A stretch of DNA of 64,000 nucleotides from Streptomyces sclerotialus (GCF_040907265.1 NZ_JBFOHP010000002.1:5146001-5210000), one strand, 5' to 3'. Positions 38,654-47,074 are shown, numbered from the stretch's first letter. The notes: generated by a model not told the origin, from the sequence alone. Made by a program: numbers and translations.

Positions 38654-39592
38654 ATGGACAACCTCGTGCTCCTGACGATCGGCGCCACGCTGGTGTGCTG
38701 CGTGCTCGCCGTCCTCGGCGTACACGCCGTCGCCTCGGGCCGGGCGCAGCACGCCGCGCTGGTCGACCGGCTCGACCGGGCGGGGCAGCTCCGCGCGCCG
38801 GTCCGCCGCCGCGCCTTCCACGGCCTGGACCGCAGGCTGCGCCGTACGCGGTTCGGCAAGCGGCTGGAGGCCCGGCTCGCCGCCACCGGGCTGGACGTGA
38901 CGCCCGGCGCGTTCTTCGTGGGCATGGTCGCCGCGGTCCTCGGCCTGTGGGTCCTGGCCGGCGTGCTGCTCGCGCCGTTCTTCGGGCCGATCGCCGGCGC
39001 GGCGGGCCTGTGGGGCGCCTTCGCGTACCTCAACTGGCAGCGGCAGAAGCGCACCGAGCGGTTCATCAACCAGCTCCCCGAACTCTCCCGTGTGCTCGCC
39101 AACGCCACCCAGGCGGGGCTCGCGCTCCGTACCGCGCTGGCCATGGCCGCCGAGGAGCTGGAGGCCCCCGCCGGCGAGGAGCTGAGCAAGGTCGCCGACC
39201 AGCTCGCCATCGGGCACTCCGTGGAGGACGCGCTCGGCGCGCTCGCCGAACGGCTGCCCTCCCGCGAACTGGTCGTCCTCGTCACCACGCTCGTGCTCGC
39301 CAACCGGGCGGGCGGCACGGTCGTCTCCTCGCTGCGCAATCTCACCGAGACGCTGGAGGAGCGCAAGGAGACCCGCCGCGAGGTCCGTACCCAGCTGTCG
39401 CAGGTCACCGCCACCGGCTACATCGTCCCGCTGATGGGCCTGGGCGCGCTGCTGGTCATGAACAACATCTGGCCCGGCGCGCTGGACAAGATCACCGGCA
39501 GCGTCCTGGGCCAGGGCGCGATCCTCGTCGCGCTCGCCCTCTACGCGCTGGGCTTCGTCCTCGTCCGCCGGCTCGGCAAGATCGACGTCTGA
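38654..39592 (+). CDS. tadB: Tad inner-membrane platform protein TadB
   Basis: A 312-residue T2SSF-domain protein. An N-terminal helix (LLTIGATLVCCVLAVLGVHAV) is followed by two adjacent TM helices (FFVGMVAAVLGLWVLAGVLL and FFGPIAGAAGLWGAFAYLNW). A cytoplasmic F-domain then carries the family signature LPELSRVLANATQAGLALRT and ELVVLVTTLVLANRAGG, and two C-terminal helices follow. TadB and TadC together form the platform that couples the ATPase to pilin insertion. TadC starts 11 bp downstream. Confidence 0.93.
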   Translation: MDNLVLLTIGATLVCCVLAVLGVHAVASGRAQHAALVDRLDRAGQLRAPVRRRAFHGLDRRLRRTRFGKRLEARLAATGLDVTPGAFFVGMVAAVLGLWVLAGVLLAPFFGPIAGAAGLWGAFAYLNWQRQKRTERFINQLPELSRVLANATQAGLALRTALAMAAEELEAPAGEELSKVADQLAIGHSVEDALGALAERLPSRELVVLVTTLVLANRAGGTVVSSLRNLTETLEERKETRREVRTQLSQVTATGYIVPLMGLGALLVMNNIWPGALDKITGSVLGQGAILVALALYALGFVLVRRLGKIDV

Positions 39593-39603
39593 GAGGCCGC
39601 ACC

Positions 39604-40473
39604 ATGGGACTCCTCTTCGCCTTCCTCCTCGGCCTCGCCGTCCTCGGCGCCGTGTACGGCTGGCGGCTGTACCGCTCCGAGGCCAAGCTCCCCGGCGACC
39701 TCGCCGTGGCCCTGGAGGTCGGCTCCTCCCGTACCAGCGCGGCGGGCTCGGCCGTCGACCGGCTCGGCATGCGGTACGCCCCGAGAGTGCTGCGCCTGAT
39801 GGGACCCAAGCGCGTCGACAAGCTGCGCAAGCGGATCGACATGGCGGGCAACCCCGGCGGCCTCACCGTCGACCGCTACGCGGCGCGCCGCTTCGTCTAC
39901 GGCGTCACGGGCGCGCTCGGCGCCGTCGCGATGGCGGCGAACGGCCAGACCGTCCTCGCCCTCCTGATGATCGCGTTCGGCGCCTTCTGGGTGGAGGTCT
40001 CCCTCTGGGCCGCCGTCCGGCAGCGCAAGGAAGCCATCGAGCGCACCCTCCCCGACTTCCTCGACGTCCTCGCCGTCGTGGTCTCCGCAGGGCTCGGCTT
40101 CCGCCAGGCCCTGGACCGCACCGCCGAGAAGTACCAGGGCCCCTGGTCCGACGAACTCCGGATCACCCTGCGCCAGATGGACATGGGCGTCAGCCGCCGG
40201 CAGGCCTTCGAAGAGCTGCGCCGGCGCAACGACTCCGAGCAGGTCGCGATGTTCGTCACCGCCCTCCAGCAGGGCGAGGAGCTGGGCGCGCCGATCGTCG
40301 ACACGCTCATCGCCATCGCCAACGACATGCGCCGCACGGATGCCCAGAACGCGCGCCGCAAGGCGGCGCGCGCGGTGCCGAAGGCCACCACCACGATCAC
40401 CATGGTCATGGTCCCGGCCACGATCCTGCTGATCGGCGCCGGCATGTTCCTCGGCTCGGGGCTGCTGGGGTGA
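39604..40473 (+). CDS. tadC: Tad inner-membrane platform protein TadC
   Basis: A 289-residue T2SSF-domain partner of TadB, started at the ATG at 39604 rather than the long upstream frame that shadows tadB. Features: an N-terminal TM, paired TMs around VTGALGAVAMAANGQTVLAL, the F-domain block LPDFLDVLAVVVSAGLGFRQ, ALQQGEELGAPIVDTLIAIA, and a final helix (VMVPATILLIGAGMFLG). Its stop overlaps the histidine kinase start by 4 bp (GTGA). The signalling genes are thus part of the same operon. Confidence 0.93.
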   Translation: MGLLFAFLLGLAVLGAVYGWRLYRSEAKLPGDLAVALEVGSSRTSAAGSAVDRLGMRYAPRVLRLMGPKRVDKLRKRIDMAGNPGGLTVDRYAARRFVYGVTGALGAVAMAANGQTVLALLMIAFGAFWVEVSLWAAVRQRKEAIERTLPDFLDVLAVVVSAGLGFRQALDRTAEKYQGPWSDELRITLRQMDMGVSRRQAFEELRRRNDSEQVAMFVTALQQGEELGAPIVDTLIAIANDMRRTDAQNARRKAARAVPKATTTITMVMVPATILLIGAGMFLGSGLLG

Positions 40474-41876
40474 GGCGCGGCGGGACGTGGCAGGACCGGC
40501 GGCGCGCGGCGTTCCGGCGGGGTACCGCCGCGCCCATCACCGCGGGCGGCCCGCTCCCGCCGCACGGCCCCGAGGGCACCGCGGCGCCGCCCGCTGAACC
40601 CACCCTCCGGCTCCAGCTCAGCGCCCTCCAGGCGCTGTGCCGGCAGGTCTTCGGCTTCCGGCTCGCGATGATCGCCCTCGCGGCGCCGTTCGCCATCCTC
40701 GGCACCAAGCGCGGCTGGCCGACCGTCCTGATCTGCTCGGCCGTCCTGTTCACCTTCATGGCCTCCTACATGCTCTTCCGCGACTGGGAACGGTTCGGGC
40801 CGCTGCTGCTGCGCCACCCCGTCCTGCTCGCGCTGGACGCCGCCTTCGGCGCCCTCCTGCTCTTCACGGCCTCCCCGGCCAGCCCGCTCAGCTACGTCAC
40901 GATGTGCACACCGCTGCTGGCGGGACTGGCCTACGGCTGGCGCGGCGCGGGCGTCTTCGCCTCCCTCACCGTCTGCATCGTCTTCCTGGCGTACATCGGC
41001 GACCCCGACCTCCACGTCACGCCGGCCGGCGCGACCCTGCTGCCCGGTCTCTGCGTGGTGGCCGGCGCCGCCGGCGTCACCCTGCGCAATCTGATGCTGC
41101 GCTTCGGCGCGGCGAGCCAGGCGCTCACCGAGACCCGGTCCCGGCTCGCCGTCCACGAGGCCGTGGAGTCCGAACGCGCCCGGCTCGCCCGCGAGATGCA
41201 CGACTCGGTCGCCAAGACCCTGCACGGCCTGGCGATGGCCGCCGACGGCCTGGCCGCCTCCGCCGACCGGACGGACCCCACGACGGTCAAGCGCCAGGCC
41301 GAACTGGTCGCCCGCGCCGCCCGCCGGGCCGCCGCCGAGTCCCGCGAACTCCTCTCCGACCTGCGGCGCGAGACCGGCCTGGACGGCGGCGTCGACGTCG
41401 TCGGGGAACTCTCCGCCAAGGTCGCCGACTTCGGCCGCCGCGCGGACATCACCGCCTGCTACCGCCCGCTCGGCGACGGCCCCGCGCCCCAGGTCCCGCA
41501 TGCCATCGCCCGCCAGCTGCTCACCATCGCCACCGAGGCCATGGACAACGCCCGCCGGCACGCGGCGCCCAGCCGGCTGGACGTCGCCGCGGGCGTGGTG
41601 GAGAGCAGCCTCCGCATCAGCGTGTACGACGACGGCTGCGGCCTGCCGCCCGGTACGACCCTGGACGGCCTGCGCAGGGCCGGGCACTTCGGCCTGGTCG
41701 GCATGGTGGAACGGGCGGCCGGCATCGGCGCCCGCATCCGCATCGGCCGCGGCCGCGCCACGAAGGGCACGGAGGTCCGGGTGGAACTGCCGCTGGCGGC
41801 GGTGGTGCCGAAGCCGCCGAGGGCTCCGTTCGCGCCGATGCCCGAGCAACCGTCCCGTCCCCCCGCCAGGCCTTGA
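40470..41876 (+). CDS. NarL-type sensor histidine kinase within the Tad operon
   Basis: A 468-residue kinase translationally coupled to tadC. The N-terminal half has about five to six TM helices (FRLAMIALAAPFAILGTKRG to LLPGLCVVAGAAGVTL) with almost no extracytoplasmic sensor loop, suggesting membrane-embedded sensing. The HisKA_3 box ERARLAREMHDSVAKTLHG places the phosphorylated His at 244. The HATPase domain follows (LLTIATEAMDNARRHAAPS, VYDDGCGLPPG, GHFGLVGMVERAAGIGA). Its partner is the LuxR-type regulator immediately downstream. The input signal is unknown. Confidence 0.93.
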   Translation: MRRGGTWQDRRRAAFRRGTAAPITAGGPLPPHGPEGTAAPPAEPTLRLQLSALQALCRQVFGFRLAMIALAAPFAILGTKRGWPTVLICSAVLFTFMASYMLFRDWERFGPLLLRHPVLLALDAAFGALLLFTASPASPLSYVTMCTPLLAGLAYGWRGAGVFASLTVCIVFLAYIGDPDLHVTPAGATLLPGLCVVAGAAGVTLRNLMLRFGAASQALTETRSRLAVHEAVESERARLAREMHDSVAKTLHGLAMAADGLAASADRTDPTTVKRQAELVARAARRAAAESRELLSDLRRETGLDGGVDVVGELSAKVADFGRRADITACYRPLGDGPAPQVPHAIARQLLTIATEAMDNARRHAAPSRLDVAAGVVESSLRISVYDDGCGLPPGTTLDGLRRAGHFGLVGMVERAAGIGARIRIGRGRATKGTEVRVELPLAAVVPKPPRAPFAPMPEQPSRPPARP

Positions 41877-41890
41877 GAGGAGGCCCCGCC

Positions 41891-43093
41891 GTGCCGGAAC
41901 ACCGTGAGCCGGGCGGAGCGCCCGCCACCGACCCGTTCGTACTCGTCGGCGACCCGTTCGTCCTCGGCGATCCCTTCGCCTTCGGCGAGCAGGACCCGTT
42001 CGCCCGCAGAGCGGACGACTCCGCCCTCTTCCCGGGGGCTGACGCCTTCGGCTCCGTGCCGGACGACCCCTTCGCCGCGTACGACGGACCGGCTCCGGGG
42101 CGGGACGCGCCCCTGCGGGTCCTCGTCGTGGACGACAATCCGGTCGTACGCGCCGGACTCGCAGCCCTCCTCTCCGGGCGCCCGGACATCGAGGTCGTCT
42201 CGGACGCGGCCGACGGCCGCCAGGCGTACGAAGAGGCGCGGCTGCACCGTCCCGACGTCATCCTGCTCGATGTCCGCATGCCCGGTGTGGACGGCATCTC
42301 GGCCCTGCCCCACCTCGTCCGGCTCGCGCCCGTCATGATGCTGACGTACAGCCGGGAGAGCGAGATCGTGCGGGAGTCGCTGCGGCTCGGCGCCGACGGC
42401 TACCTGGTGCACGGGGAGTTCACGGCGGACGAACTCGTCGCCGCCGTACGGGACATCACGGCGGGCCGGGCCCGCTTCACGGCCACGGCCTGCAACGCCC
42501 TGCTGGACCACGTGCGGACGGCCCCGGGCGTCCCGGCCCAGCCCCTCCCGGAGGGGCTGGGCGGCGCACCTGCCACGGCGTACGGAACCGGCCAAGGAGC
42601 CGGGAGTTCACCTTCCGGCCAACGCGGAGTGACGGCGGACGAACGCGCTGCTCCTGCAAATGGCAATTCCGGTCAGAATCGCCCGGCGGAGAGCGTCAAT
42701 CAGCAGTATTCCGGGGCGCACACGGTCTCGAATTCATCGCGACCCCCGCAAACCGCTTCGCAACCGCAAGCCAATATGGCACAGTCTGCGTCTGAGCCGC
42801 ACCACGCGGCCCCTGTCGTACCCGCACAGCGGGACCGCGTGGACCGTGCCCAGGGGGCGCGGCGGGGAAACGGTACGGACCGGTTCGGGCTGAGCCATCG
42901 CGAGGTGGAGGTGATGGAACTGATCGCGGCAGGCATGACCAACGCGCAGATCGCCGCCACGTGCTTCATCAGCGAGAAGACGGTGAAGAACCACATCAAC
43001 CGGATCTTCACCAAGCTGCCGGCCACCAGCCGCAGCCAGGCCATCGCCGTCTGGCTCGGCACCGCCCGAGGGGGAACGCAGAGCCATGGCTGA
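41891..43093 (+). CDS. Unusual LuxR-type response regulator with DPF repeats and long Q/N/S linker
   Basis: A 400-residue regulator from GTG 41891 (GAGGAGG upstream). Residues 1-65 are an odd extension with five DPF tripeptides. The receiver (about 76-195) has the acidic pair VVDDNPVV and phosphoacceptor D127 in LLDVRMPG, but the conserved lysine is replaced by His174 (GYLVHGEF), so phosphorylation chemistry may differ. Residues ~205-330 are a disordered Gln/Asn/Ser-rich linker of lower GC than the surroundings. The C-terminal GerE/LuxR helix-turn-helix is clear: GLSHREVEVMELIAAGMTNA, then CFISEKTVKNHINRIFTKL. It is expected to act on the Flp pilin promoter just downstream. Confidence 0.9.
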   Translation: MPEHREPGGAPATDPFVLVGDPFVLGDPFAFGEQDPFARRADDSALFPGADAFGSVPDDPFAAYDGPAPGRDAPLRVLVVDDNPVVRAGLAALLSGRPDIEVVSDAADGRQAYEEARLHRPDVILLDVRMPGVDGISALPHLVRLAPVMMLTYSRESEIVRESLRLGADGYLVHGEFTADELVAAVRDITAGRARFTATACNALLDHVRTAPGVPAQPLPEGLGGAPATAYGTGQGAGSSPSGQRGVTADERAAPANGNSGQNRPAESVNQQYSGAHTVSNSSRPPQTASQPQANMAQSASEPHHAAPVVPAQRDRVDRAQGARRGNGTDRFGLSHREVEVMELIAAGMTNAQIAATCFISEKTVKNHINRIFTKLPATSRSQAIAVWLGTARGGTQSHG

Positions 43094-43161
43094 AGGGGGA
43101 AGGGCCCGCCGGGTGCGCGGCGCGTCCCGCGCCGGTGTCCGGGCCCACGGCCGGGCCCGCA

Positions 43162-43223
43162 TTTGGGCCCGGATTTGGGCCCTGGAGGGGGTTTGGGCCC
43201 GCGATTGGGCCCGGGGACCCATG
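43162..43223 (+). repeat. Iterated TTGGGCCC motif upstream of the Flp pilin gene
   Basis: TTTGGGCCC occurs at 43162, 43174 and 43192, and ATTGGGCCC at 43204, with start spacings of 12, 18 and 12 bp. The last copy extends into a near-palindrome TTGGGCCCGGGGACCCATG (43205-43223). The 272-bp region between the response regulator and flp contains no gene. It is a candidate regulator-binding array for the pilin promoter; a related site precedes the prepilin peptidase gene. Confidence 0.6.
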
Positions 43224-43365
43224 CCGGGCGGGGTGGTCCCGGCGTACGTTTCCCGGGACGCCGGCGGCACCGGCCGCGCGGAAGCGGCGGCCGTGACCGT
43301 GGTCGGCGTGGAGGCTTGCGCGCAGGCCGGCTGCCGGCCGGCCGGACCCGGAGGGGAACACCACC

Positions 43366-43608
43366 ATGAATCAGCGGATGCTGAAGGCCACGACCGCCAC
43401 CCAGGTGCACATCGGTTCCTGGCGGGACGCCTGCATCGAGCGGATGTCCGGCCGGGAGCGCACCAAGGGGCAGACCGCGGTGGAGTACATCGGCATGATC
43501 GTGGTGGTCGTGGCGATCATGGCGGCGATCGCCGGGTTCACGGACATCGGCACCACGATCAAAACGAAGATCAAGGAAGCCATCAGCAGCGTGAAGACCG
43601 GCGGCTGA
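43366..43608 (+). CDS. flp: Flp/Fap-type major pilin
   Basis: An 80-residue prepilin. A hydrophilic leader of ~36 residues ends in TKG; cleavage before QTAVEYIGMIVVVVAIMA would put glutamate at +5, the defining feature of Flp pilins. The mature ~44-residue protein is one hydrophobic helix with a short polar C-terminus (KTKIKEAISSVKTGG). The GGAGGGG ribosome-binding site is strong, as expected for the most abundant subunit. It has its own long upstream region with the TTGGGCCC array. Its stop codon overlaps the likely CTG start of the next gene. Confidence 0.95.
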   Translation: MNQRMLKATTATQVHIGSWRDACIERMSGRERTKGQTAVEYIGMIVVVVAIMAAIAGFTDIGTTIKTKIKEAISSVKTGG

Positions 43609-44300
43609 CCGATGCCGCGGCGCGCTCGCGCCGTGCGTCCGCCGACTCCGGGCAGGCCCTCCCCATCTACATCACGGTGGTGGCGGGCCTGCTTTTTCTC
43701 GCGTTCGCGTACTTCGCTGTAGGACAGGCGGCGGCCTCCCGCAACAGCGCCCAGTCCGCGGCCGACGCGGCGGCGCTGGCGGCCGCCCAGGACGCCCGCG
43801 AGCAGCTGCGCGACGGCCTGCTCGGCTCGCTCCACGAGCCCGCCGACTGGCCGGTGCTGATCCAGGGGGAGCTGTACGACGCGGCCCGGGCCTGTCTGGC
43901 GGCCGGCGGCTTCGCGGTACGGAACGACGCCGAGGTGGCGGGCGGCGGCTGCCGGCAACTCGGCGACCAGCGGCAGGGTTTCACCGTCCAGGTGCGTACC
44001 ACCGGCGGTATGGGTGCCTCGGTCGTCCCGGGCACCGAGAACGAGCAGTCGGAGGCGAGGGCCACCGCGGTCATCGAGCCGAAGTGCGCCATGCGGCCGG
44101 AGGAGGAGCCGGGCGCGGGCGGTGACGGCGACGAGGACCCGGAGCCCGGCGCGGGGGACGAGGACCAGGACCGCGACCCCCGGCACCTGAACCTGATGTG
44201 CGACGGCCAGGAGTGGTCCATCGATCCCGACGAACCGGATCCCGCGCGCACCGGCTTCCCGCGCGCCGCGGACCTGTTCGCCGTAAGGCTTGCCGACTGA
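43605..44300 (+). CDS. TadG/TadE-like pilus assembly protein, probable CTG start
   Basis: A 231-residue membrane-anchored protein. After a basic N-terminus and SGQALPIYI, one helix (VVAGLLFLAFAYFAVGQAAA) is followed by the characteristic RNSAQSAADAAALAAAQDAR segment of TadG-type proteins and an extracytoplasmic domain with several cysteines and a Glu/Asp/Gly-rich stretch. In this frame there is no ATG, GTG or TTG between the upstream gene and the membrane segment. The only sensible start is CTG at 43605, overlapping the flp stop as CTGA and giving MTDAAARSRRASADSGQAL. A sequencing frameshift is the alternative. Unlike flp and the tadE genes, it lacks glutamate at +5 after Gly-Gln. Confidence 0.82.
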   Translation: MTDAAARSRRASADSGQALPIYITVVAGLLFLAFAYFAVGQAAASRNSAQSAADAAALAAAQDAREQLRDGLLGSLHEPADWPVLIQGELYDAARACLAAGGFAVRNDAEVAGGGCRQLGDQRQGFTVQVRTTGGMGASVVPGTENEQSEARATAVIEPKCAMRPEEEPGAGGDGDEDPEPGAGDEDQDRDPRHLNLMCDGQEWSIDPDEPDPARTGFPRAADLFAVRLAD

Positions 44301-44345
44301 GCCCGCTCGCGGCTGACGGCGCGAAGACGAGTAGAGGACGAGTTC

Positions 44346-44969
44346 ATGAGTATGTGGCAGATCACCCGGGCGCGACGGACGGTGGCCGCCGCCTCCCTCG
44401 CGGCGGCACTCGCCTTGACGCTGTCCGCATGCGGTGAGGACGGGAACCGCAGCGCCGGCACCGTCGCAGGCCAGGGTACGGAGGGCGGGCAGGGGGAGGA
44501 GCGGGCCGAGCAGCCCGAACGGCCCGAGCAGCCGGAACAACCGGAACAGCCCGACGACAGCCGGGTGATAGCCACCCTCCGGGGCGCGGACGGGATCAGT
44601 CTCGACGTCACCTCGGTGACCCGTGACTCCGGCGGCTTCGTCACGGTCAACGGCGTCATCAAGAACAGCTCCGACTCCGAGTACTTCGGCACGGACTTCT
44701 GGACGGGCCCCGAACTCGCCCTGCAGAAGGGCGCGGGCGGCGGCTCCCTGGGCGGCGCCTCGCTGATCGACAAGGCGGAGAAGAAGCGGTACTACACCCT
44801 CCGGGACACCGAGGACCGGCCGCTGACGACGCTCGGGCTCTCCAGCATCAAGCCCCGCTCGGAGAACCGCGTCTTCATGCAGTTCCCGGCCCCGCCGAAG
44901 AGCACCACCGAGGTCGACCTGCAGATCCCCACGTTCCAGTCCGCCTCCCTGACGCTCGCGGACGCGTGA
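44346..44969 (+). CDS. Putative lipoprotein in the Tad locus
   Basis: A 207-residue exported protein with a lipoprotein signal (LAAALALTLSAC, lipobox cysteine C29), then a low-complexity Glu/Gln/Pro segment built on PEQ repeats (about 50-70). A compact beta-rich domain follows (VTSVTRDSGGFVTVNGVIKN, and YYTLRDTEDRPLTTLGL), resembling small actinobacterial Ig-like surface domains. It lies 45 bp after the TadG-like gene and 3 bp before the OmpA-domain gene. A pilus-base or cell-wall contact role is inferred from position. Confidence 0.85.
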   Translation: MSMWQITRARRTVAAASLAAALALTLSACGEDGNRSAGTVAGQGTEGGQGEERAEQPERPEQPEQPEQPDDSRVIATLRGADGISLDVTSVTRDSGGFVTVNGVIKNSSDSEYFGTDFWTGPELALQKGAGGGSLGGASLIDKAEKKRYYTLRDTEDRPLTTLGLSSIKPRSENRVFMQFPAPPKSTTEVDLQIPTFQSASLTLADA

Positions 44970-44972
44970 CCG

Positions 44973-45590
44973 ATGAGGACGTCATACCGGAAGCGCACTC
45001 CCGCGCTCCTCCTCTCCACCGTGCTGGCCACGGGGCTGACGGTGGTCACCGCGCCGACGGCGCTCGGTGACGACGTGCCCCCGCCGGCCCCCTCGGTCTT
45101 CATCGGCAAGGTCGACGTCAACGACCCCGACCTCAAGCTCCCCGAGGGCAAGACGCTCGCCGCGCCCAAGGTGCTGGACATCAAGACCGTCGTCGGCGAC
45201 GAGCGCGGTACGGAGCAGCGCGAGGACTCCAACTCCGACGTGAAGTTCCAGCTCCAGGCCGAGGTGCTGTTCGGCAAGGACAGCGCGGAGCTGTCCGACG
45301 TGGCGAACGACCGGATCCGGCAGATCGCCGCCGAGATCGAGAACCAGCAGGCCACCGACGTCACCGTGGCGGGCTTCACGGACGACCTCGGCTCCTCCGA
45401 GCACGGGCTGAAGCTGTCCAAGCAGCGCGCCGACGCCGTGCAGCGGCAGCTGAACGAGGACCTGGACGGCAGCGGCATCACCTTCCGGATCCGCGGCTAC
45501 GGCGAGGACGCGCCCGTCGCGAGCAACGACACCGAAGAGGGCCGCAAGAAGAACCGCCGCGTGGAGGTGTCCTTCCCCCGGTCCGACTGA
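44973..45590 (+). CDS. Secreted OmpA-family peptidoglycan-binding protein
   Basis: A 205-residue exported protein. The Sec signal peptide (TPALLLSTVLATGLTVVTAP) ends near ALG at ~33. The C-terminal ~110 residues are an OmpA_C domain: a beta strand VLFGKDSAELSD, the long helix NDRIRQIAAEIENQ, VAGFTDDLGSSEHGLKLSKQ with the conserved Asp, and RIRGYGEDAPVASNDTEEGR with the Arg that binds diaminopimelate. In a Gram-positive this would anchor to peptidoglycan. As the last gene of the Tad operon it may fix the pilus machine to the wall. Its partner lipoprotein gene lies just upstream. Confidence 0.92.
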   Translation: MRTSYRKRTPALLLSTVLATGLTVVTAPTALGDDVPPPAPSVFIGKVDVNDPDLKLPEGKTLAAPKVLDIKTVVGDERGTEQREDSNSDVKFQLQAEVLFGKDSAELSDVANDRIRQIAAEIENQQATDVTVAGFTDDLGSSEHGLKLSKQRADAVQRQLNEDLDGSGITFRIRGYGEDAPVASNDTEEGRKKNRRVEVSFPRSD

Positions 45591-45799
45591 CCGTCCCGTG
45601 ACGTCCGTGACGGGCGCCTCGATGTGAAGACGCACCACATATCCCCGTGAAGGTGGTGAAGAAGGCGCAGGCCGGACTCGACGCGGCCTGGGGACGGATG
45701 ACAGCGTGCATCCGGACCGGGCGAGCGCCGGCCTGATGGCTGCCGTACGTGCCGGACGCAACGAACGGCAACATACGGAACACCGGAGTGGGAGCTCAC

Positions 45800-46531
45800 A
45801 TGGCACTGGATGTGACGGTCGGCGGTGTCTGGGGGCCGCGGCAGGAGAGCCCGGACCAGCTCGCCGAGCGCTGGCTGCGACTCCTGAAGCGACTGGCGAG
45901 GATCGCCCCCGAGGACTTCGCCGGCTGGCGCGCCGAGGCGGTCGGGCAGGCGGAGCAGCTGCCCGAGAACGTCGACGCCGCCTGGTTCGCCTCGTACCTC
46001 GCGCGCGTCAACCCGCAGGACGACGCCGCCACGATCGGGTACTCCACCGTCCTGGTCGCGGCACGCGCCGGCCGGCCGATCATCACCCTGAGCGTCGGGG
46101 CCGGCGGCACACCGCAGTTCGCGCCGCAGACCGCGGTCGTCACCGTCCGCTCCGCCGATCTGAACGACGCGGCCCCGCTGGTCACCCGGCTCCCCGAGGT
46201 GCTCACCGCGATCGCGGAGTGCTGGGACGCGGACTGGGGCGACATCGCCGACGACGACCTCCTCGGCGCGCTGGAGAAGGAGTACGAGCTGGACAACTCC
46301 ACGCCGCGCTGCGGCCGGGCCGTCTACCTCTCCGCCGGCCGCCGCGCCCTGGTCCCGGAGGACGTACCGGGGCGCCGGTCGGTCACCGAGAACGGCGGCC
46401 TGGTCATCGACCTCGGCCGGCCGGACGGCTCGGCGCCCGACGCCGACCACGTGCTCGCGGTCAACGGGCTGCTCCGCAAGGCCGGCGCGCTGGAGGAGCT
46501 GCCGTACCCGATGGACCGCGCCAAGTGGTGA
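45800..46531 (+). CDS. Hypothetical protein with weak resemblance to Imm52-type immunity proteins
   Basis: A 243-residue cytoplasmic protein starting at ATG 45800, where GGGAG precedes at a good distance; a frame extension to 45749 is unlikely. The opening TVGGVWGPRQESPDQLAERW followed by LKRLARIAPEDFAGWRAEA resembles the N-terminus of Imm52 immunity proteins; the rest does not give a confident match. No signal peptide or membrane segment. No polymorphic toxin gene is adjacent, so if it is an immunity protein it is orphaned. It lies between the Tad operon and the DUF192 gene. Confidence 0.7.
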   Translation: MALDVTVGGVWGPRQESPDQLAERWLRLLKRLARIAPEDFAGWRAEAVGQAEQLPENVDAAWFASYLARVNPQDDAATIGYSTVLVAARAGRPIITLSVGAGGTPQFAPQTAVVTVRSADLNDAAPLVTRLPEVLTAIAECWDADWGDIADDDLLGALEKEYELDNSTPRCGRAVYLSAGRRALVPEDVPGRRSVTENGGLVIDLGRPDGSAPDADHVLAVNGLLRKAGALEELPYPMDRAKW

Positions 46532-46586
46532 CCACGTCCCCTCCGGTCGTGCCCCGGTACCGGTAGGCCCCGGTACCGGCGCACGG

Positions 46587-46958
46587 TCACGTCTCGACCG
46601 TCAGGCGGGTGCCGGGCCGCAGGCCCCAGGCGGTCATCGAGCCCGCCTCGGCCTCCAGGACGTGCCGGGAGCGCAGCCGGGGCCGGCCCAGCCGGTTCGG
46701 CCGCATGGTGCGCACGGCGAGGACGGTCAGCCGGCGGTCCAGGTAGGCGACGTCGATGGCGAAGCGCATGCGGAAGGTGTGCACGCTGCTCGCGGGCGTC
46801 AGCAGGAGGACCCCCTCGACGCCGTCGCGGCCGAGCAGGCCGCGGGTCCGCGCACGGTAGGACGCCGCGATCTCCAGGGGGAGCGGCGGACGCGCTGCCG
46901 CCGCCCCGGTCCCGCTCGCGATCCGCAGCCGTCCCCGGCCGTCGTGCCACCTGCCCAT
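46587..46958 (-). CDS. DUF192 family protein
   Basis: A 123-residue protein with the DUF192 pattern: ARTRGLLGRDG near residue 37, VHTFRMRFAIDVAYLDR (the conserved HTFGM-like block; here FRMRF), VLAVRTMRPNR, and VLEAEAGSMTAWGLRPGTRL. DUF192 proteins are small beta-barrels of unknown function, sometimes secreted; this copy lacks a signal peptide. It is on the minus strand, divergent from the prepilin peptidase across 148 bp. Frequent association of DUF192 with pilus genes in actinobacteria has been noted, but a functional link is not established here. Confidence 0.88.
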   Translation of the reverse strand: MGRWHDGRGRLRIASGTGAAAARPPLPLEIAASYRARTRGLLGRDGVEGVLLLTPASSVHTFRMRFAIDVAYLDRRLTVLAVRTMRPNRLGRPRLRSRHVLEAEAGSMTAWGLRPGTRLTVET

Positions 46959-47055
46959 CGTGTCCCCTCCCGTGTGCCGCGGTCCGCCCGTCCGGGCGGG
47001 CTGCCGCCGCCGCGGCGCTCCGCGTGCGGCCGGTGTGGCCCATGGTGGCCCAGGG

Positions 47056-47074
47056 TTGGGTCCCAGGGCCCATG
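47056..47074 (+). promoter_or_regulatory. Near-palindrome shared with the Flp pilin upstream region
   Basis: TTGGGTCCCAGGGCCCATG, 32 bp upstream of the prepilin peptidase GTG, matches the site at 43205-43223 in 15 of 19 positions and is followed by a similar CCGGG. Two GTGGCCCA half-motifs lie just before it. Suggests common control of pilin and peptidase. Confidence 0.5.

Noticed and set aside
43612..43680. ATG at 43612 as start of the TadG-like gene
   Set aside because: It is in a different reading frame from the membrane segment.
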